Positions 45,161-56,929 of a stretch of DNA of 64,000 nt are shown here, one piece after another. A program made the position numbers and the translations under genes. Under the pieces are notes generated by a model, which saw nothing but the letters and a program-made list of their open reading frames with translations, had not been told where the DNA came from and did no database searches. The stretch lies in the NCBI RefSeq assembly GCF_029407905.1, contig NC_073627.1:161081697-161145696 (forward strand), written 5' to 3'. Source of the DNA: Bubalus kerabau. Its lineage: Eukaryota > Chordata > Mammalia > Artiodactyla > Bovidae. Position 1 is the first letter of the stretch. The number at the start of each line of letters is the position of its first letter.

Positions 45161-45164
45161 AAAA

Positions 45165-45545
45165 TTTTCTTTAAGCTGTAGTAAAATACACATAACATTA
45201 AATTTAGTATCTAACTATTGTTAAGTGTACAGTTCAAGGCACCAGACACATTCACATTATTGTACAACTATCACTAACATCCAGAACTCTTTGCATTTTA
45301 CAAAGTTGAAACTCTGTTCACATTAAATAATGTCTTATTCTCCCTTCCTTGCAGTCCCTGGAAAGCACCATTCTATTTTCTGTTTCTATGAATCTGACTA
45401 TTCTAGATATGTCATATAAATTAAATTTTACAATGGTTTTCCCTCTGTCCATCCATGATATAGCATATTAAGGTTCATCCATGATATGGCATGTGTCAGA
45501 ATTTCCTTCCTTTTTGAAGGTTGAATAATATTCTCCATATCTGTA
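45165..45545 (-). mobile_element. Old L1 (L1MB-like) 3' UTR
   Basis: Antisense: AAGTGTACAGTTCAAGGCACC, ACATTCACATTATTGTACAAC, AGCACCATTCTATTTTCTG, CATGTGTCAGAATTTCCTTCC and GAATAATATTCTCC. A short tandem repeat of CATCCATGATATRGCAT lies at 45450-45490. Confidence 0.85.
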
Positions 45546-45654
45546 TAATGCTTAATGCAACATCAAGTTAGAGATCATGAAAATGAGGGATTGAAAGTAT
45601 AACTGGTGAGAGGGAGTCAATGCAATGTCATAGAAAACTGCACAGAATGGACAG

Positions 45655-45835
45655 TCAATGCATCATAGGCAAAGTCTAGACTCAGTGCTTTGTAACTTTT
45701 TGATTGTGGGCAAGTTAACTTTCCTGAGTCTCAGTTTTCTCAGCTGTAAAATGGGATTAAAATGCCTGACTAGCATACCCAGCAAAACTATTGGGAGGAT
45801 TAAGTGGGAACATGTAATTAAAGTTCTTAATAAAT
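45655..45835 (+). repeat. MIR SINE relic
   Basis: GCAAAGTCTAGACTCAGTGC, TGATTGTGGGCAAGTTAAC, CTCAGTTTTCTCAGCTGTAAAATG, then GGGAGGATTAAGTGGG match the MIR order closely. Confidence 0.85.
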
Positions 45836-45987
45836 TTAAAAGCAAAATGTAAATATGTAATATTAGGTTGCAATTCAGTATCTATGTGTATTTGAAAATT
45901 GTGTCTATATCTGTGTCCATCATTAATACTTTTCTGTAATATTTCTGACAAATTTATCAATAATTGTAAATATAACTGACATGCAAG

Positions 45988-46293
45988 AACTGGACATGGA
46001 ACAACAGACTAGTTCCAAATAGGAAAAGGAGTACATCAAGGCTGTATACTGTCACCCTGCTTATTTAACTTATATGCAGAGTACATCATGAGAAATGCTG
46101 GGCTGGAAGAAGTACAAGCTGGAATCAAGATTGCCAGGAGAAATATCAATAACCTCAGATATGCAGATGACACCACCCTTATGGCAGAAAGTGAAGAGGA
46201 ACTCAAAAGCCTCTTGATGAAAGTGAAAGAGGAGAGTGAAAAAGTTGGCTTAAAGCTCAACATTCAGAAAACTAAGATCATGGCATCTGGTCC
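45988..46293 (+). pseudogene. BovB RT fragment, left arm of an inverted repeat
   Basis: Sense BovB from AACTGGACATGGAACAACAG to CATGGCATCTGGTCCC. The frame 46088-46345 encodes the catalytic motif region (NNLRYADDTTLMAESEEE), so the YADD box is intact, but the element lacks both ends. Confidence 0.92.
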
Positions 46294-47268
46294 CGTCAGT
46301 TCAGTTCAGTCGCTCAGTCGTGTCCAACTCTTTGTGACCCCATGAATTGCAGCATGCCAGGCCTCCCTGTCCATCACAAACTCCCGGAGTTCACTCAGAC
46401 TCACGTCCGTAGAGTCAGTGATGCCATCTAGCCACCTCATCCTCTGTCGTCCCCTTCTCCTCCTGCCCCCAATCCCTCCCAGGATCAGAGTCTTTTCCAA
46501 TGAGTCAACTCTTCGCATGAGGTGGCCAAAGTACTGGAGTTTCAGCGTTAGCATCATTCCTTCCAAAGAAATCCCAGGGCTGATCTCCTTCAGAATGGAC
46601 TGGTTGGATCTCCTTACAGTCCAAGGGACTCTCGAGAGTCTTCTCCAACACCACAGTTCAAAAGCATCAATTTTTCGGCACTCAGCCTTCTTCACAGTCC
46701 AACTCTCACATCCATACATAACCACAGGAAAAACCATAGCCTTGACTAGATGAACCTTTGTTGGCAAAGTAATGTCTCTGCTTTTGAATATGCTATCTAG
46801 GTTGGTCATAACTTTCCTTCCAAGGAGTAAGTGTCTTTTAATCTCATGGCTGCAGTCACCATCTGCAGTGTTTTGGAGCCCCAAAAAACAAAGTCTGACA
46901 TTGTTTCCACTGTTTCCCCATCTATTTCCCACGAAGTGATGGGACCAGATGCCATGATCTTCGTTTTCTGAATGTTGAGCTTTAAGCCAACTTTTTCACT
47001 CTCCACTTTCACTTTCATCAAGAGGCTTTTGAGTTCCTCTTCACTTTCTGCCATAAGGGTGGTGTCATCTGCATGTCTGAGGTTATTGATATTTGTCCTG
47101 GCCATCTTGATTCCAGCTTGTGCTTCATCCAGTCCAGCGTTTCTCATGATGTACTCTGCATGTAAGTTAAATAAGCAGAGTGACAATATACAGCCTTGAC
47201 GTACTCCTTTTCCTATTTGGAACCAGTCTGTTGTTCCATGTCCAGTTCTAACTGTTGCTTCCTGACCT
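46294..47268 (-). pseudogene. BovB 3' half, inverted against the previous copy
   Basis: Antisense BovB with its 3' tail (GTTCAGTTCAGTCGCTCAG on the plus strand) at 46297 and its 5' truncation near 47268. An uninterrupted 208-codon minus frame (46306-46932) encodes the C-terminal part including [18 protein letters not shown] and [15 protein letters not shown], and 46806-47186 covers the YADD region with a substitution to HADD. Plus-strand BovB sequence (AATAGATGGGGAAATAGTGG) reappears at 47269. Confidence 0.93.
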
Positions 47269-47305
47269 GCAATAGATGGGGAAATAGTGGAAACAGCAAC
47301 TGATG
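47269..47305 (+). pseudogene. BovB remnant after the inverted copy
   Basis: About 35 bp (AATAGATGGGGAAATAGTGG, AAACAG) continue the plus-strand BovB beyond the inverted copy, showing that the inversion or insertion occurred inside that element. Confidence 0.7.
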
Positions 47306-48467
47306 ACTGAGTTTCTGTCTCTATAGATTTGTTTTCATTTCCTAGGACTTCATATAAAAGGAATTATTCATTGTGTACCCAGTTGTCTCACAGGAGGGGG
47401 TTGTAATGCCCTATTTCCCTTCTTAAACATTAAATGATACTTTATGACCCCATATGACCCTGCTGAATTCCTCATAAAAGAAAACCAAGGGGAGATATAA
47501 GAGTCCAGAACACCCAGAGACATACCATTAACAATGTATATATTTATAGCTATATCATTTCAATTGCAAAAACACTCGAGTTACATTTTATGAGAATACT
47601 ACTTTGAGATTACTACTACTTTGAGATGCACTGACAAGAGTTCAAATGAGGAGGCACAAGAATGTTCATCACAACTCAAAATAGTAAAAAAAATAACTGA
47701 AAAGAAGAATTTAAGTGCTCCTTAATAAATGATTGATTAAATTACAACCACATAAGGACATCCTCTGCATTCATTTCCATTAAAAGATATAATGACTTTA
47801 TTTTTTAAATAAAGCAAGCTATAAAACATATGCATGATATGATTTAATCTATACAAAATTATCCTCAGTAAACTCTCTATTAATGTAAACTAACTACAAA
47901 TGTAAAATGTATTCTGGAAGGATAACCACCCAAATGTTAGTATTGGCTCTTTTTTGAGTTGGGTGATAAGATTAGTGGTAGTGATGGTGAAGGGGTTTCT
48001 TATTACTCTGAAGCACTAAATATTCTATAAAAACCAATATTTTCTTTGAAAACAGAAAAAAAAAATCAATTAAAAGTAGTCCCTGAAAAATATAAAGGAG
48101 CACTGGGATACCAGCAAAGCCTATTCTCAGGCATTAAATTTAGACATAAGCATAGAAAAAATTTGCAAGGGATTATATATATATATATAAATATTAACAA
48201 TAATTATTTCTGGATGGTGGGATCATGGGTTCCTTTTACTTTTAAAATTTCAGTATGATAGAAATTGAAATAAACCCTAACCCTGTATCAGTAATAATAA
48301 TAAACATCTTTCATTTTGAAAGTAAAATAGTAGGAGCAATCTAATCTGTATCTCAAGTTAGTAAAGTAGAAGAACAGTTTTGTATCTTTGGATTATGGTA
48401 GAGAAAAAAAATTAACTACTTTTGATATAATAATGGATGTATCTGTGCTTCAAACTTCTATTTCTAT
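47306..48467. other. AT-rich intergenic DNA, nothing assigned
   Basis: No exon or repeat recognised apart from an (AT)n run at 48175-48190. Confidence 0.45.
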
Positions 48468-48482
48468 TCAGTATTTAAAGGA

Positions 48483-48698
48483 AAGGAAAAGAAAGGAAAG
48501 TCGCTCAGTCGTGTCCGACTCTTTGCGACCCCATGGACTGTAGCCTACCAGGCTCTTCCCTCCATGGGATTCTCCAGGCAAGAGTACTGGAGTGGGTTGC
48601 CATTTCTTTCTCCAGGGGATCTTCCTGACCCAGGGATCGAACCTGGGTCTCCCACATTCCAGGCAGATGCTTTAACATCTGAGCCACCAGGGAAGCCC
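48483..48698 (-). mobile_element. Bov-tA SINE with target duplication
   Basis: Full antisense copy with an AAGGAAAAG-type tail at the left and head CCACCAGGGAAGCCC at the right, between 15-bp copies TCAGTATTTAAAGGA (48468-48482, 48699-48713). Low divergence suggests a younger copy. Confidence 0.96.
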
Positions 48699-48713
48699 TC
48701 AGTATTTAAAGGA

Positions 48714-49649
48714 GTCTCTAAATATAATGGTTATTTTTGTCACAGAAATGCCAGCAATTGTCATAGCATAGAAAATCAATATCAAATTCTCTAATTACTG
48801 CACTAAGAAACTCATTCATCTTAATGAATTCTCTGCTGTTATTGAAGAACTAGTGAATTTAATAAGAGAATCTATTCATAGTCAGTTATTGACCCCAAAC
48901 TGCCAAGTCATTTAGCACAAGAATTTAGGGCAAATAAAGATAACTTGTTATAGAAGTTATGAGTATGAATAGCCATCCTCTACTTCATTTAAACCCATGA
49001 AAGGATTTTTTTTAATATACTGAACATAAAAAGACATTATAAAATGAATGGAAACACTTGCCAGAGTGAAGAATTTGAAAAGGTGTATAACTAGATCAAG
49101 CCTTATCTTAATTTTCCTGAAAAAAGCATCAGGGAGATATAAAATTTTAAATCAGCGTTTGGCAGGTTCAAAATTGAACAGCTATATTAGAAAATTTTCC
49201 AGAACTTAATGATATATTCCTGGGAGTTCTAAGTTATCTAAAAGATAATACCTTCAAGGATAGAGTCCATCCCTTAACTACCTGGAAACCTTAGCTTCTT
49301 GCTAGGGAGGACTGTTAAATGACTGAATAAACGAATTAGATATTTATTAACTAAATATCTAATCTGCTGAATAGGCATTAGAGTGGAGTGATGATATTGC
49401 CAATATTATTAAGGTGTTCTCTTTTCAGTCTATTCTATTTGAGCTATTATTCTTTCTATTCCATTGAAACAATTTCTGCCATTATTACCAACGGTCTCCA
49501 GCTTGCCAGATCCAATGGTCCTTACTTTGCACAACTGTTCTAATAGATTTTGATAAGTAATGGCTCTTTCTTTCCTGAAACTATTTTCTTTGTTTCTATG
49601 ACACAACATTTTCCTGGTGTTGCTCTCAGTCTGCTTTGTTGGAATCTCC
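48714..49649. other. AT-rich intergenic DNA, nothing assigned
   Basis: No exon or repeat recognised. Confidence 0.45.
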
Positions 49650-50250
49650 TCTTTCAATCAACCTGTAAATGTTAGTGGGCTTGGCAACCAACCTTGGCCC
49701 TTTCTCCTATTTTTCTCTTCTCATTCTTCCTTGATCTCAGTTATATACTGACTACTTCCTTATGTATCTTTCCACCCTGACCAATTTCCTGTATTCTAAA
49801 CTCAGCTACCCAACTTCTACCTGACATCTCCAGCTACATTTCTAATAAGCATTATAAATTTAACATGCCTAAAGAAAACTTTTGATTTCTAGCTCTGTCT
49901 CCAACCAAAACTACCCTTATTCCCAAGAAAACATACCACCTTCCACTCACTTTACCAAACTGAAAATGTAGCAGTCATCTTTGTTTCTTTTCTTTCCCTC
50001 ATTATCCCACAACCAGTTCACCTTCAATTCATGTTAGAATTAAAAACTTTTACTAAGTCCTCTCTTAACTCTCTGCCTCCAGACTATCACTTGAAGCCAT
50101 CAAATTTCTCCCACACTGAAACAATAGTCTACTAATCAGTGTCCTTGTTTCCACTCCTTCCATCCACTTTTATTTGCTTTATTTTCCATAAAGGAAGAAC
50201 AGCATTTTAAAGATCTGAATTAGGTGTTGTTGCTCTCCTTAAAACTTAGT
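49650..50250. repeat. Possible ancient repeat, family uncertain
   Basis: Pyrimidine-rich stretch with CTGACATCTCCAGCTACATTTC, AATTTAACATGCCTAAAGAAAAC and CATTTTAAAGATCTGAATTAG, an order I have seen in mammal-wide repeats. No boundaries can be set. Confidence 0.35.
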
Positions 50251-50589
50251 ATGATTCTATACTTCATTATAATTACCTACTTATTATGTTCGTTAAACCT
50301 ATTGGACATCTGTTCATCATATTTGGCAAACCTGATTCCACAATAGAATTTTTGCTACCATCTCTATAGATAACATGTTCTCTTCCCTATTTTCCTTTTG
50401 CAGGATTAGGCCTTCATCTAAAAATAAGAGTCAGTTTAGATATGTTTTCAAAAAGTCTCCATGACTAGAATGAAAGCTTCATGAGAGTCATAATTATAAC
50501 GAGTTCATATTCTATTTCCATTAAATTGGTGAATTTATCATATTTATTTATAAGAAAGCTTCATACAAAAAAGAAAAGAAAAATTATTG
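50251..50589. other. AT-rich intergenic DNA, nothing assigned
   Basis: Nothing assignable. Confidence 0.4.
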
Positions 50590-50945
50590 AGCTTTCATTC
50601 ATTCATTCAATAGTTACTTATTGCCAGGCACTGTGCTAGATACTGAGCATATGGCAGTGAACAAAACTGACTTGATGATCATGGTTTTCACGATGCTTAG
50701 ATATAGAGACAGATACAGAAGGGTATAGATATAAAACAAACACACACAAATATAATTACCAAGTGCAATTATTATTATGAAAGAAAATAACTCTGGATGA
50801 GTTGAAGATGGGGTTGTTCAAATTGGGAGGGTCAGAACAGTCTTCTATGATTAAATGTCATTTCAATTTCAATTTGAGAAGTAAGGAAGAGTCAGAGGAG
50901 TAAGTAGACATGTAGACTGGGGGGTCCAGTAAGGCAATTATTGGG
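50590..50945 (+). repeat. Ancient mammal-wide repeat, family uncertain
   Basis: Starts with a (CATT)n-like run, then TTGCCAGGCACTGTGCTAG and TGGCAGTGAACAAAACTGAC, a widely seen start of old mammalian repeats. Highly diverged downstream. Confidence 0.55.
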
Positions 50946-52030
50946 GCTTTACAAAATCTTATGATGACATATCATATTAAAGGCTATGGTACAATTTTGT
51001 GGTGATAGTTCAGTCTACTTTCTTATTTTTAGTTCAAGTGTTCTTGCTCCCAAGGTGCCTTCATTGTGCTTCTTCTACTGGACTTTCCCACAAACTATAC
51101 GTGTATCTTTGTGGTCTACCATAGAGCCTGCCAGACTGTTATGCCTTCATGGCAGGACTTCTTGAATCATCATTTGGTTCTGTTGCAGACTTTCTATTCT
51201 GGATCCCACTTAAAGACGATAATTTTTACTTTGTTTTCACATTTATAGTATATGGGCCTGTTACTATTCCTGGGTGTCAAAATGCTATCTCCAGAACCCA
51301 AAGTGGCTAGTCAGACATTGAGCTTCCTTCTTTTGTGGCAGAAAATGCACCATGTAATTGTTTATTTTTACTTCTGGAAAAGACGCCCTCTGTACCACTG
51401 ACAATTGCCCTTCATTTTTTTCAGAAATGGAAAGTCATTAAGTATTTGTATGACTGTCTCCTACACAGTGGAGAGATATAAAATAAGAATAAATAAAAGT
51501 ATTAAGAAGAGGAGAATACAATAACTTTTAAAACTACTCAGTCATATGGAAAAATTGCTATGTTAACACAGTAATTGAATAGTCAGTATACAATGGCATT
51601 TATACTGATTATAACTGTGAGGTATGATGTATGAAAACAAGCACTAGATGGTAAAATATTACAAATAGGTTATTTAGAGAGGATAATTGTGGTTTATTTC
51701 CCCCTAATATTTCTTTAATTTCTTTTAAAATCAAAGAACAAATCTTCCTATATTAGTCTTTGTCAAAACAGCAGCTAGGGCCTCACACGTTGTTTTGTAA
51801 ATTATTTTCTTGCTAGGCTAGTCTATATTTACTTTTTTTTAATCTCTTTCTTTACCAATTCACAATACTCGTGCTTCCTTTATTAACTTTCAGTGTTATT
51901 ATAACACTCTATAGTCCTTTGACTATTCTGATTGACTGTTGGTGTGTTTTGTTTTGTTACATGTCCTTTTCGGGAGTTTGTCAGAATTTGGAGGGGCCAA
52001 AGAGACAAAGATTCCTTTGTTTTTGGTTTT
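50946..52030. other. AT-rich intergenic DNA, nothing assigned
   Basis: No exon or repeat recognised. Confidence 0.45.
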
Positions 52031-52035
52031 TTGTT

Positions 52036-53526
52036 CAGTTCAGTTCAGTCATTCAGTCGTGTCCAACTCTTTGCAACCGCATGAACTGCAGCACGCCAGG
52101 CCTCCCTGTCCATCACTAACTCTCGGAGCCTCCCCAAACTCATGTCCATTGAGTGAGTCGGTGATGCCATCCAACCATCTCATCCTCTGTCATCCCCTTC
52201 TCCTCCTGCCCTCACTCTTTCCCAGCATCAGGGTCTTATCCAATAAGTCAGTTCTTAGCATCAGGGGGCCAAAGTACTGGAGCTTCAGCATCAGTCCTTC
52301 CAGTGAATATTCAGGACTGATTTCCTTTAGGATTGATAGGTTGGATTTCCTTGCAGTCCAAGGGACTCTCATGAGTCTTCTCCATCACCACAGTTCAAAA
52401 GCATCAATTTGTTGGTGCTGTGCCTTTTTTATGGTCCAATTCTCATACTTTCATGACTACTGGAAAAAGTGTAGCTTTGCCTATATGGACCTTTGTCAGC
52501 AGAGTAAAGCCTCTGCTTTTTAATACACTGTCTAGGTTTGTCATAGCTCTTCTTCCAAGGAGCAAGTGTCTTATAATCTCATGGCTACAGTCACCATCTG
52601 TAGTGATTTTGGAGCCCAAGAAAATAAAGTTTCTTATTGTTTCCCCATCTATTTGTCATGAAGTGATGGGACTAGATGCCATGTTCTTAGTTTTTTGAAT
52701 GTTGAGTTTTAAGCCAACTTTTTCATCTCCTCTTTCACTTTCATCAGGAGACTCTTAAGTTCTTCATCTGTGTATCTGAGGTTATTGATATTTCTCCCAA
52801 GCAATCTTGATTCCAGCTTGTGAGTCATCCAGCCCAGCATTTCACATGATGTACTCTGCATAGAGCGAGGTGACAATATACAGCCTTGATGTACTCCTTT
52901 CCCAATTTTTAACCAGTCCATTGTTCCATGTCCAGTTCTGTTTCTTCTTGACCTGCACTCAGATTTCTCAGAAGGCAGGTCAGGTGGTCTGGTATTCTCA
53001 TCTCTTGAAGAATTTTCCACAGTTTGTTGTGATCCACACAGTCAAAGACTTTGGCATAGTCAATGAAGCAGAAGTAGAGGATTTTCTGGAACTCTTTTGC
53101 TTTTTCAACGATCCAATGGATGTTGGCGATTTGATCTTTGGTTCCTCTCCTTTTCTAAATCCAGCTTGAACATCTGGAAGTTCATGGTTCACCTACTGTT
53201 GAAGCCTAGCTTGCAGAATTTTGAGCATTACTTTGCTAATGTGTGAGATGAGTGCAATTGTGTGGTAGTTTGAACATTCTTTGGTAATGCCTTTCTTTGG
53301 GATTGGAATGAAAACTGACCTTTTCCATTGCTGTGGCCACTGCTCAGTTTTCCAGATTTGCTGGCATATTGAGTGCAGCACTTTCACAGCATCATTTTTT
53401 AGGATTTGAAATAGCTCAACTGGAATTCCATCACCTCCACTAGCTCTGTTCATAGTGATGCTTCCTAAGGCCCACTTGACTTTGCATTCCAGGATGTCTG
53501 GCTCTAGGTGAGTGATCACACTATCC
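52036..53526 (-). pseudogene. BovB LINE, 5' truncated at the RT start
   Basis: Antisense copy with the CAGTTCAGTTCAG tail at 52037-52049 and 5' truncation near CACTATCCTGCC. The minus frame 53193-53555 encodes the RT entry (ECKVKWALGSITMNRASGGD, VELFQILKNDAVKVLHSICQ). Further on, a deletion removes the catalytic YADD segment (near 52860-52870 and 52765-52790). Inactive. Confidence 0.93.
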
Positions 53527-54116
53527 TGCCTTAAATCTCCATAAAATGCCTGCACCTAAGTGTCAAAGTCATTTCTTTATCTCTGATTTGCTAGAGTTTT
53601 CTTTCTGTACCTTACACCACTAGTCTAGTGAATCACCTAAACTCTGTCTCCAGGTGCTAAAGATACTAGTTTTGTGAACTGATGCGGTGCCATCTGCCCT
53701 GTGATCATCCTTCCAGAGAATCTGGGACCATATGGCCAGGTTGGAACAGAGGTTGAAGAAATTAATTCTTACAGATAACCCTTAAATGACCCCAATGATG
53801 TTCATCCATGAAACAAATCCTTTAGTCAGGTTGCTAGAAATCTTGCTTACCACCTGTGATTATATGATAGTGTTTTGTGAGGAATATGGAATTTACCTTT
53901 ATGTTTACAAGCTCAAAATGTTATTCAATGAATTTCACAAATGCTAAGAAATTTCAAATTCCCAGATTATCCCAGAATCAAGTCCTCTCATTGGCTCAGA
54001 AATGACCTTAGTCAAATGGAAAGGGGAGGCTGGAGGAGATTGTTCTAATGTTTGCATCTCTGAGTTGAGACTACTTATTGTTGATTCTGACCTGACCTAG
54101 GTAACTTAGTTTCCCA
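53527..54116. other. Intergenic DNA, nothing assigned
   Basis: No exon or repeat recognised. Confidence 0.4.
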
Positions 54117-54127
54117 AAACTTTTCTT

Positions 54128-54397
54128 GCTGCTGCTAAGTCGCTACAGTCGTGTCCGACTCTGTGCGACACCTTAGACGGCAGCCCACCAGGCTCTGCAG
54201 TCCCTGGGATTTTCCAGTCAAGAACACTGGAGTGGGTTGCCATTTCCTTCTCCAATGCATGAAAGTGAAAAGTGAAAGGGAAGTCGTTCAGTCGTGTCTG
54301 ACTCTTTGTGACCCCATGGACTGCAGCCTACCATGCTCCTCCATCCATGGGATTTTCCAGGCAAGAGTACCAGAGTAGGTTGCCATTGCCTTCTCTG
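54128..54397 (-). mobile_element. Bov-A2 SINE dimer with target duplication
   Basis: Antisense dimer, GCTGCTGCTAAGTCGCTAC at the left to GCCATTGCCTTCTC at the right. Flanked by AAACTTTTCTT (54117-54127) and AAACTTGTCTT (54398-54408), one mismatch. Confidence 0.93.
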
Positions 54398-54482
54398 AAA
54401 CTTGTCTTAATTCCCCATAAATGAAAAGGAAAAGTTAAGAAAGCTGTCAAACATCTACCATGTAATAATGACTGAAATTGAA

Positions 54483-54692
54483 CTGCAAGTCACTCGATCG
54501 TGTCTGAATCTTTGCGACCCCATGGGCTATATATAGCCTGCCAGGCTCCCCTAATAGTGGGATTTCCCAGGTAAGAATACTGGAGTGGATAGCCATTTCC
54601 CTCTCCAGGGGATCTTCCCAACCCAAGGATCAGATCCAGGTCTCCTGCATTTCAGGTATATTCTTAACCATCTAAGCCACCAGGGAAGTCTC
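54483..54692 (-). mobile_element. Bov-tA SINE
   Basis: Antisense copy, AAGTCACTCGATCGTGTC to AAGCCACCAGGGAAGTCTC. An imperfect AATGACT repeat (54465-54471 and 54699-54705) may be its target duplication. Confidence 0.9.
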
Positions 54693-54724
54693 ATAACAAT
54701 GACTACTAAGTATCTACTTTATAT

Positions 54725-54885
54725 AATGTTATCTCATTTTTGACATATCTCTATCTGTTTGGCTTTATAACATCCATGCTGCTGATGAAAATGAAAGACT
54801 TCACATCAATGAGTGTTTTCTAAGAAAGTGCAGAGCTTGGGTTTGAACTCAGAGCTCTCTGACTCCAAAATTGAACACGCGACAT
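54725..54885 (+). repeat. MIR SINE relic
   Basis: TGTTATCTCATTTTTGACAT, a degraded centre, then GCAGAGCTTGGGTTTGAACTC and AGAGCTCTCTGACTCCAAA, the MIR 3' half. Confidence 0.65.
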
Positions 54886-55451
54886 GTCATGTCTTCTTCT
54901 ATAGGAAGAACTATACCCTTGCTAGGAGTCTTTGAGCAGAGGTCTCTGGTCAATCTGAATGTTCTCTGCTGCAGGATGCTTGTAAAGTTGGTACGAGGAT
55001 TTTGGTTCATATGTCTGCATTGGGCCCATTTTACTGCCAGGTACAAAATTCTCTATCAACCTTCTTTTGGAGGAACAGGATGTGTAACCAAGGAAGTGGG
55101 GATTTCACAGGCCTTGCCGCATAGAGGTAGTGTTTTTTACTTCGGTCTCTGGTGCTCCAAGTGTGAAAGGAATATGCTGAGTCAACAAGGGACCAGCAAT
55201 TGTAGGGACCAGGTCAACGAGCAGTATATCAGGAAGGGCGGCAAAACAAGGGGAATAGTCTGGATCACTTATTGAGAGTTGGAGGACAGAGCCAAGAAAT
55301 CATAGAAATTTGGCACCAGGAACACAGAGACCCAAGTTCACTGGGTAAAGGAAGTTATCTTAAAGGACATACCTGAGACAGATATCTTTGCTGGCAGCTT
55401 ACTTTTACATTCTCTTTACATGAGACATGAAAGAGCTAATCACATTTTTTT
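54886..55451. other. Intergenic DNA left of the full-length L1
   Basis: A 134-codon frame (54871-55275) runs through it without a known domain. The last bases (CACATTTTTTTAAAAAG) are the L1 target. Confidence 0.4.
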
Positions 55452-55467
55452 AAAAAGTTTGTGATTT
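55452..55467. repeat. L1 target-site duplication, left copy
   Basis: AAAAAGTTTGTGATTT, identical to 63892-63907. The preceding T-run gives a TTTT/AAAA junction, the preferred nick site of L1 endonuclease. Confidence 0.97.
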
Positions 55468-55480
55468 GGGGGGAGGAGCC

Positions 55481-55490
55481 AAGATGGCGG
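55481..55490 (+). promoter_or_regulatory. YY1-like site at the L1 start
   Basis: AAGATGGCGG at +14 to +23 of the element. In human L1 a YY1 site at nearly the same position directs accurate transcription start. Confidence 0.8.
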
Positions 55491-56929
55491 AGGAGTAGGA
55501 CGGGGAGAACACTTTCTCCCCCACAAATTCATCAAAAGAGCATTTAAACATCGAGTAAATTCCACAAAACAACTTCCGAATGCCGGCAGAGGACATCAGG
55601 CACCCAGAAAAGCAGCCCAACTCTTCGAAAGGAGGTAGGAAAAAATATAAAAGACAAAAAAAGAGACAAAAGAGGGAGGGACGGAGTTCCGTCCCGGGAA
55701 GGGAGTCTTAAAAAGAGAGAAGTTTCCAAACACCAGGAAACCCTCTCACTGCCGAATCTGTGCCGAGCTTTGGAAGCACAGAGGGCAACATAAAAGGGAG
55801 GGGAAAAAAAAAAATAAACAATTAAAAATCGCGGATTGTGAGCCCTACGGGAACTCCCCCAGCGGAGAAGCAGCGCAGACGCCTGCACACGGCATTAGCA
55901 AGCGGGGGCTGGGCAGGGAAGTGCGGCACGGGCTGTGTCCCTTAGAGTAAGAATCGGGCCGAATGTCCTGAGCGCTATCTGAGCGAAATAATTTGGGCTA
56001 GCAAACCAGACTGTGGGATATCTACCACGCGAAAAGCCAGCCCTAACCTAAGACACCGCCAGGCCCGCGCACAGAACAAAGGACTGAACAGAGATAGCCG
56101 GCTGCAGACCTCCCCCTCCGGTGACAGGCAACCAGAGCCGGAAGGGGGCAATCGCAGCCCCAGAGAGACACTATCTATAAAACTGTAAGCAGGCTTCTTT
56201 GCTAACTAAAACTTCTTGGGGGTCTGGACGGTCAACATCTGCCTGAGAAGGTGCGCCGGTTTTACACCCAGATAACCGAGTGGCGGGGAGGCGATAAGTC
56301 GCAGCATTGGCGCCCGCCAAGCACCTCATCACCTGAGCTGCTCGACCTGGGAAGAACACAAAACGCAGGCCCAACCGAGTCTGCGCCTCTGAGGACTACC
56401 CGAGTGCCTGAACCTGAGCGGCTTGGACCTGGGAGCTCAGTCCAGGGCCGGCCTCTGATTGTTCCCGGCGGAACAACCTAGAGCCCAAGCAGTGTGGGCA
56501 GGGAGGTTACACGCGCCGTGAGCGGGGGCAGACCCAGTGTGGCCGAGGCACTTCGAGCGCACGCCAGTGTTATCTGTTTGCAGCATCCCTCCCTCCCTCC
56601 CCACAGCGCGGCTGAACAAGTGAGCCTAAATTAAAAAAAAAAAAAAAAAAATAGTGTCCTCCACCGTCCCCTTTGTGTCAGGGCGGGAACCAGACACTGA
56701 AGAGACCAGCAAACAGAAGAAGCTCTAACAGAGGGAAACGCCTTGGAAGCTACAGGCCATAGATTAAAACCCTGTGGTTACTACGGATTACATAGGAAGG
56801 GGCCTATAGATCTTGAGAAATATAAGTCGGACTAAGGAACTGCCAAAAATGAACTGAACCCACAATACTCACAACAAAACCAGAGAAAGACCTAGATATA
56901 TTTTTACTATTTTTACGATCAATCTTTCT

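Noticed and set aside
48270..48285. AACCCTAACCCTG, vertebrate telomere-like
   Set aside because: Less than two full repeats in AT-rich DNA; no interstitial telomere block.
54871..55275. 134-codon ORF outside recognised repeats
   Set aside because: Part overlaps a MIR relic, and there is no known domain, codon bias or splice/promoter context. Could be chance; left unannotated.
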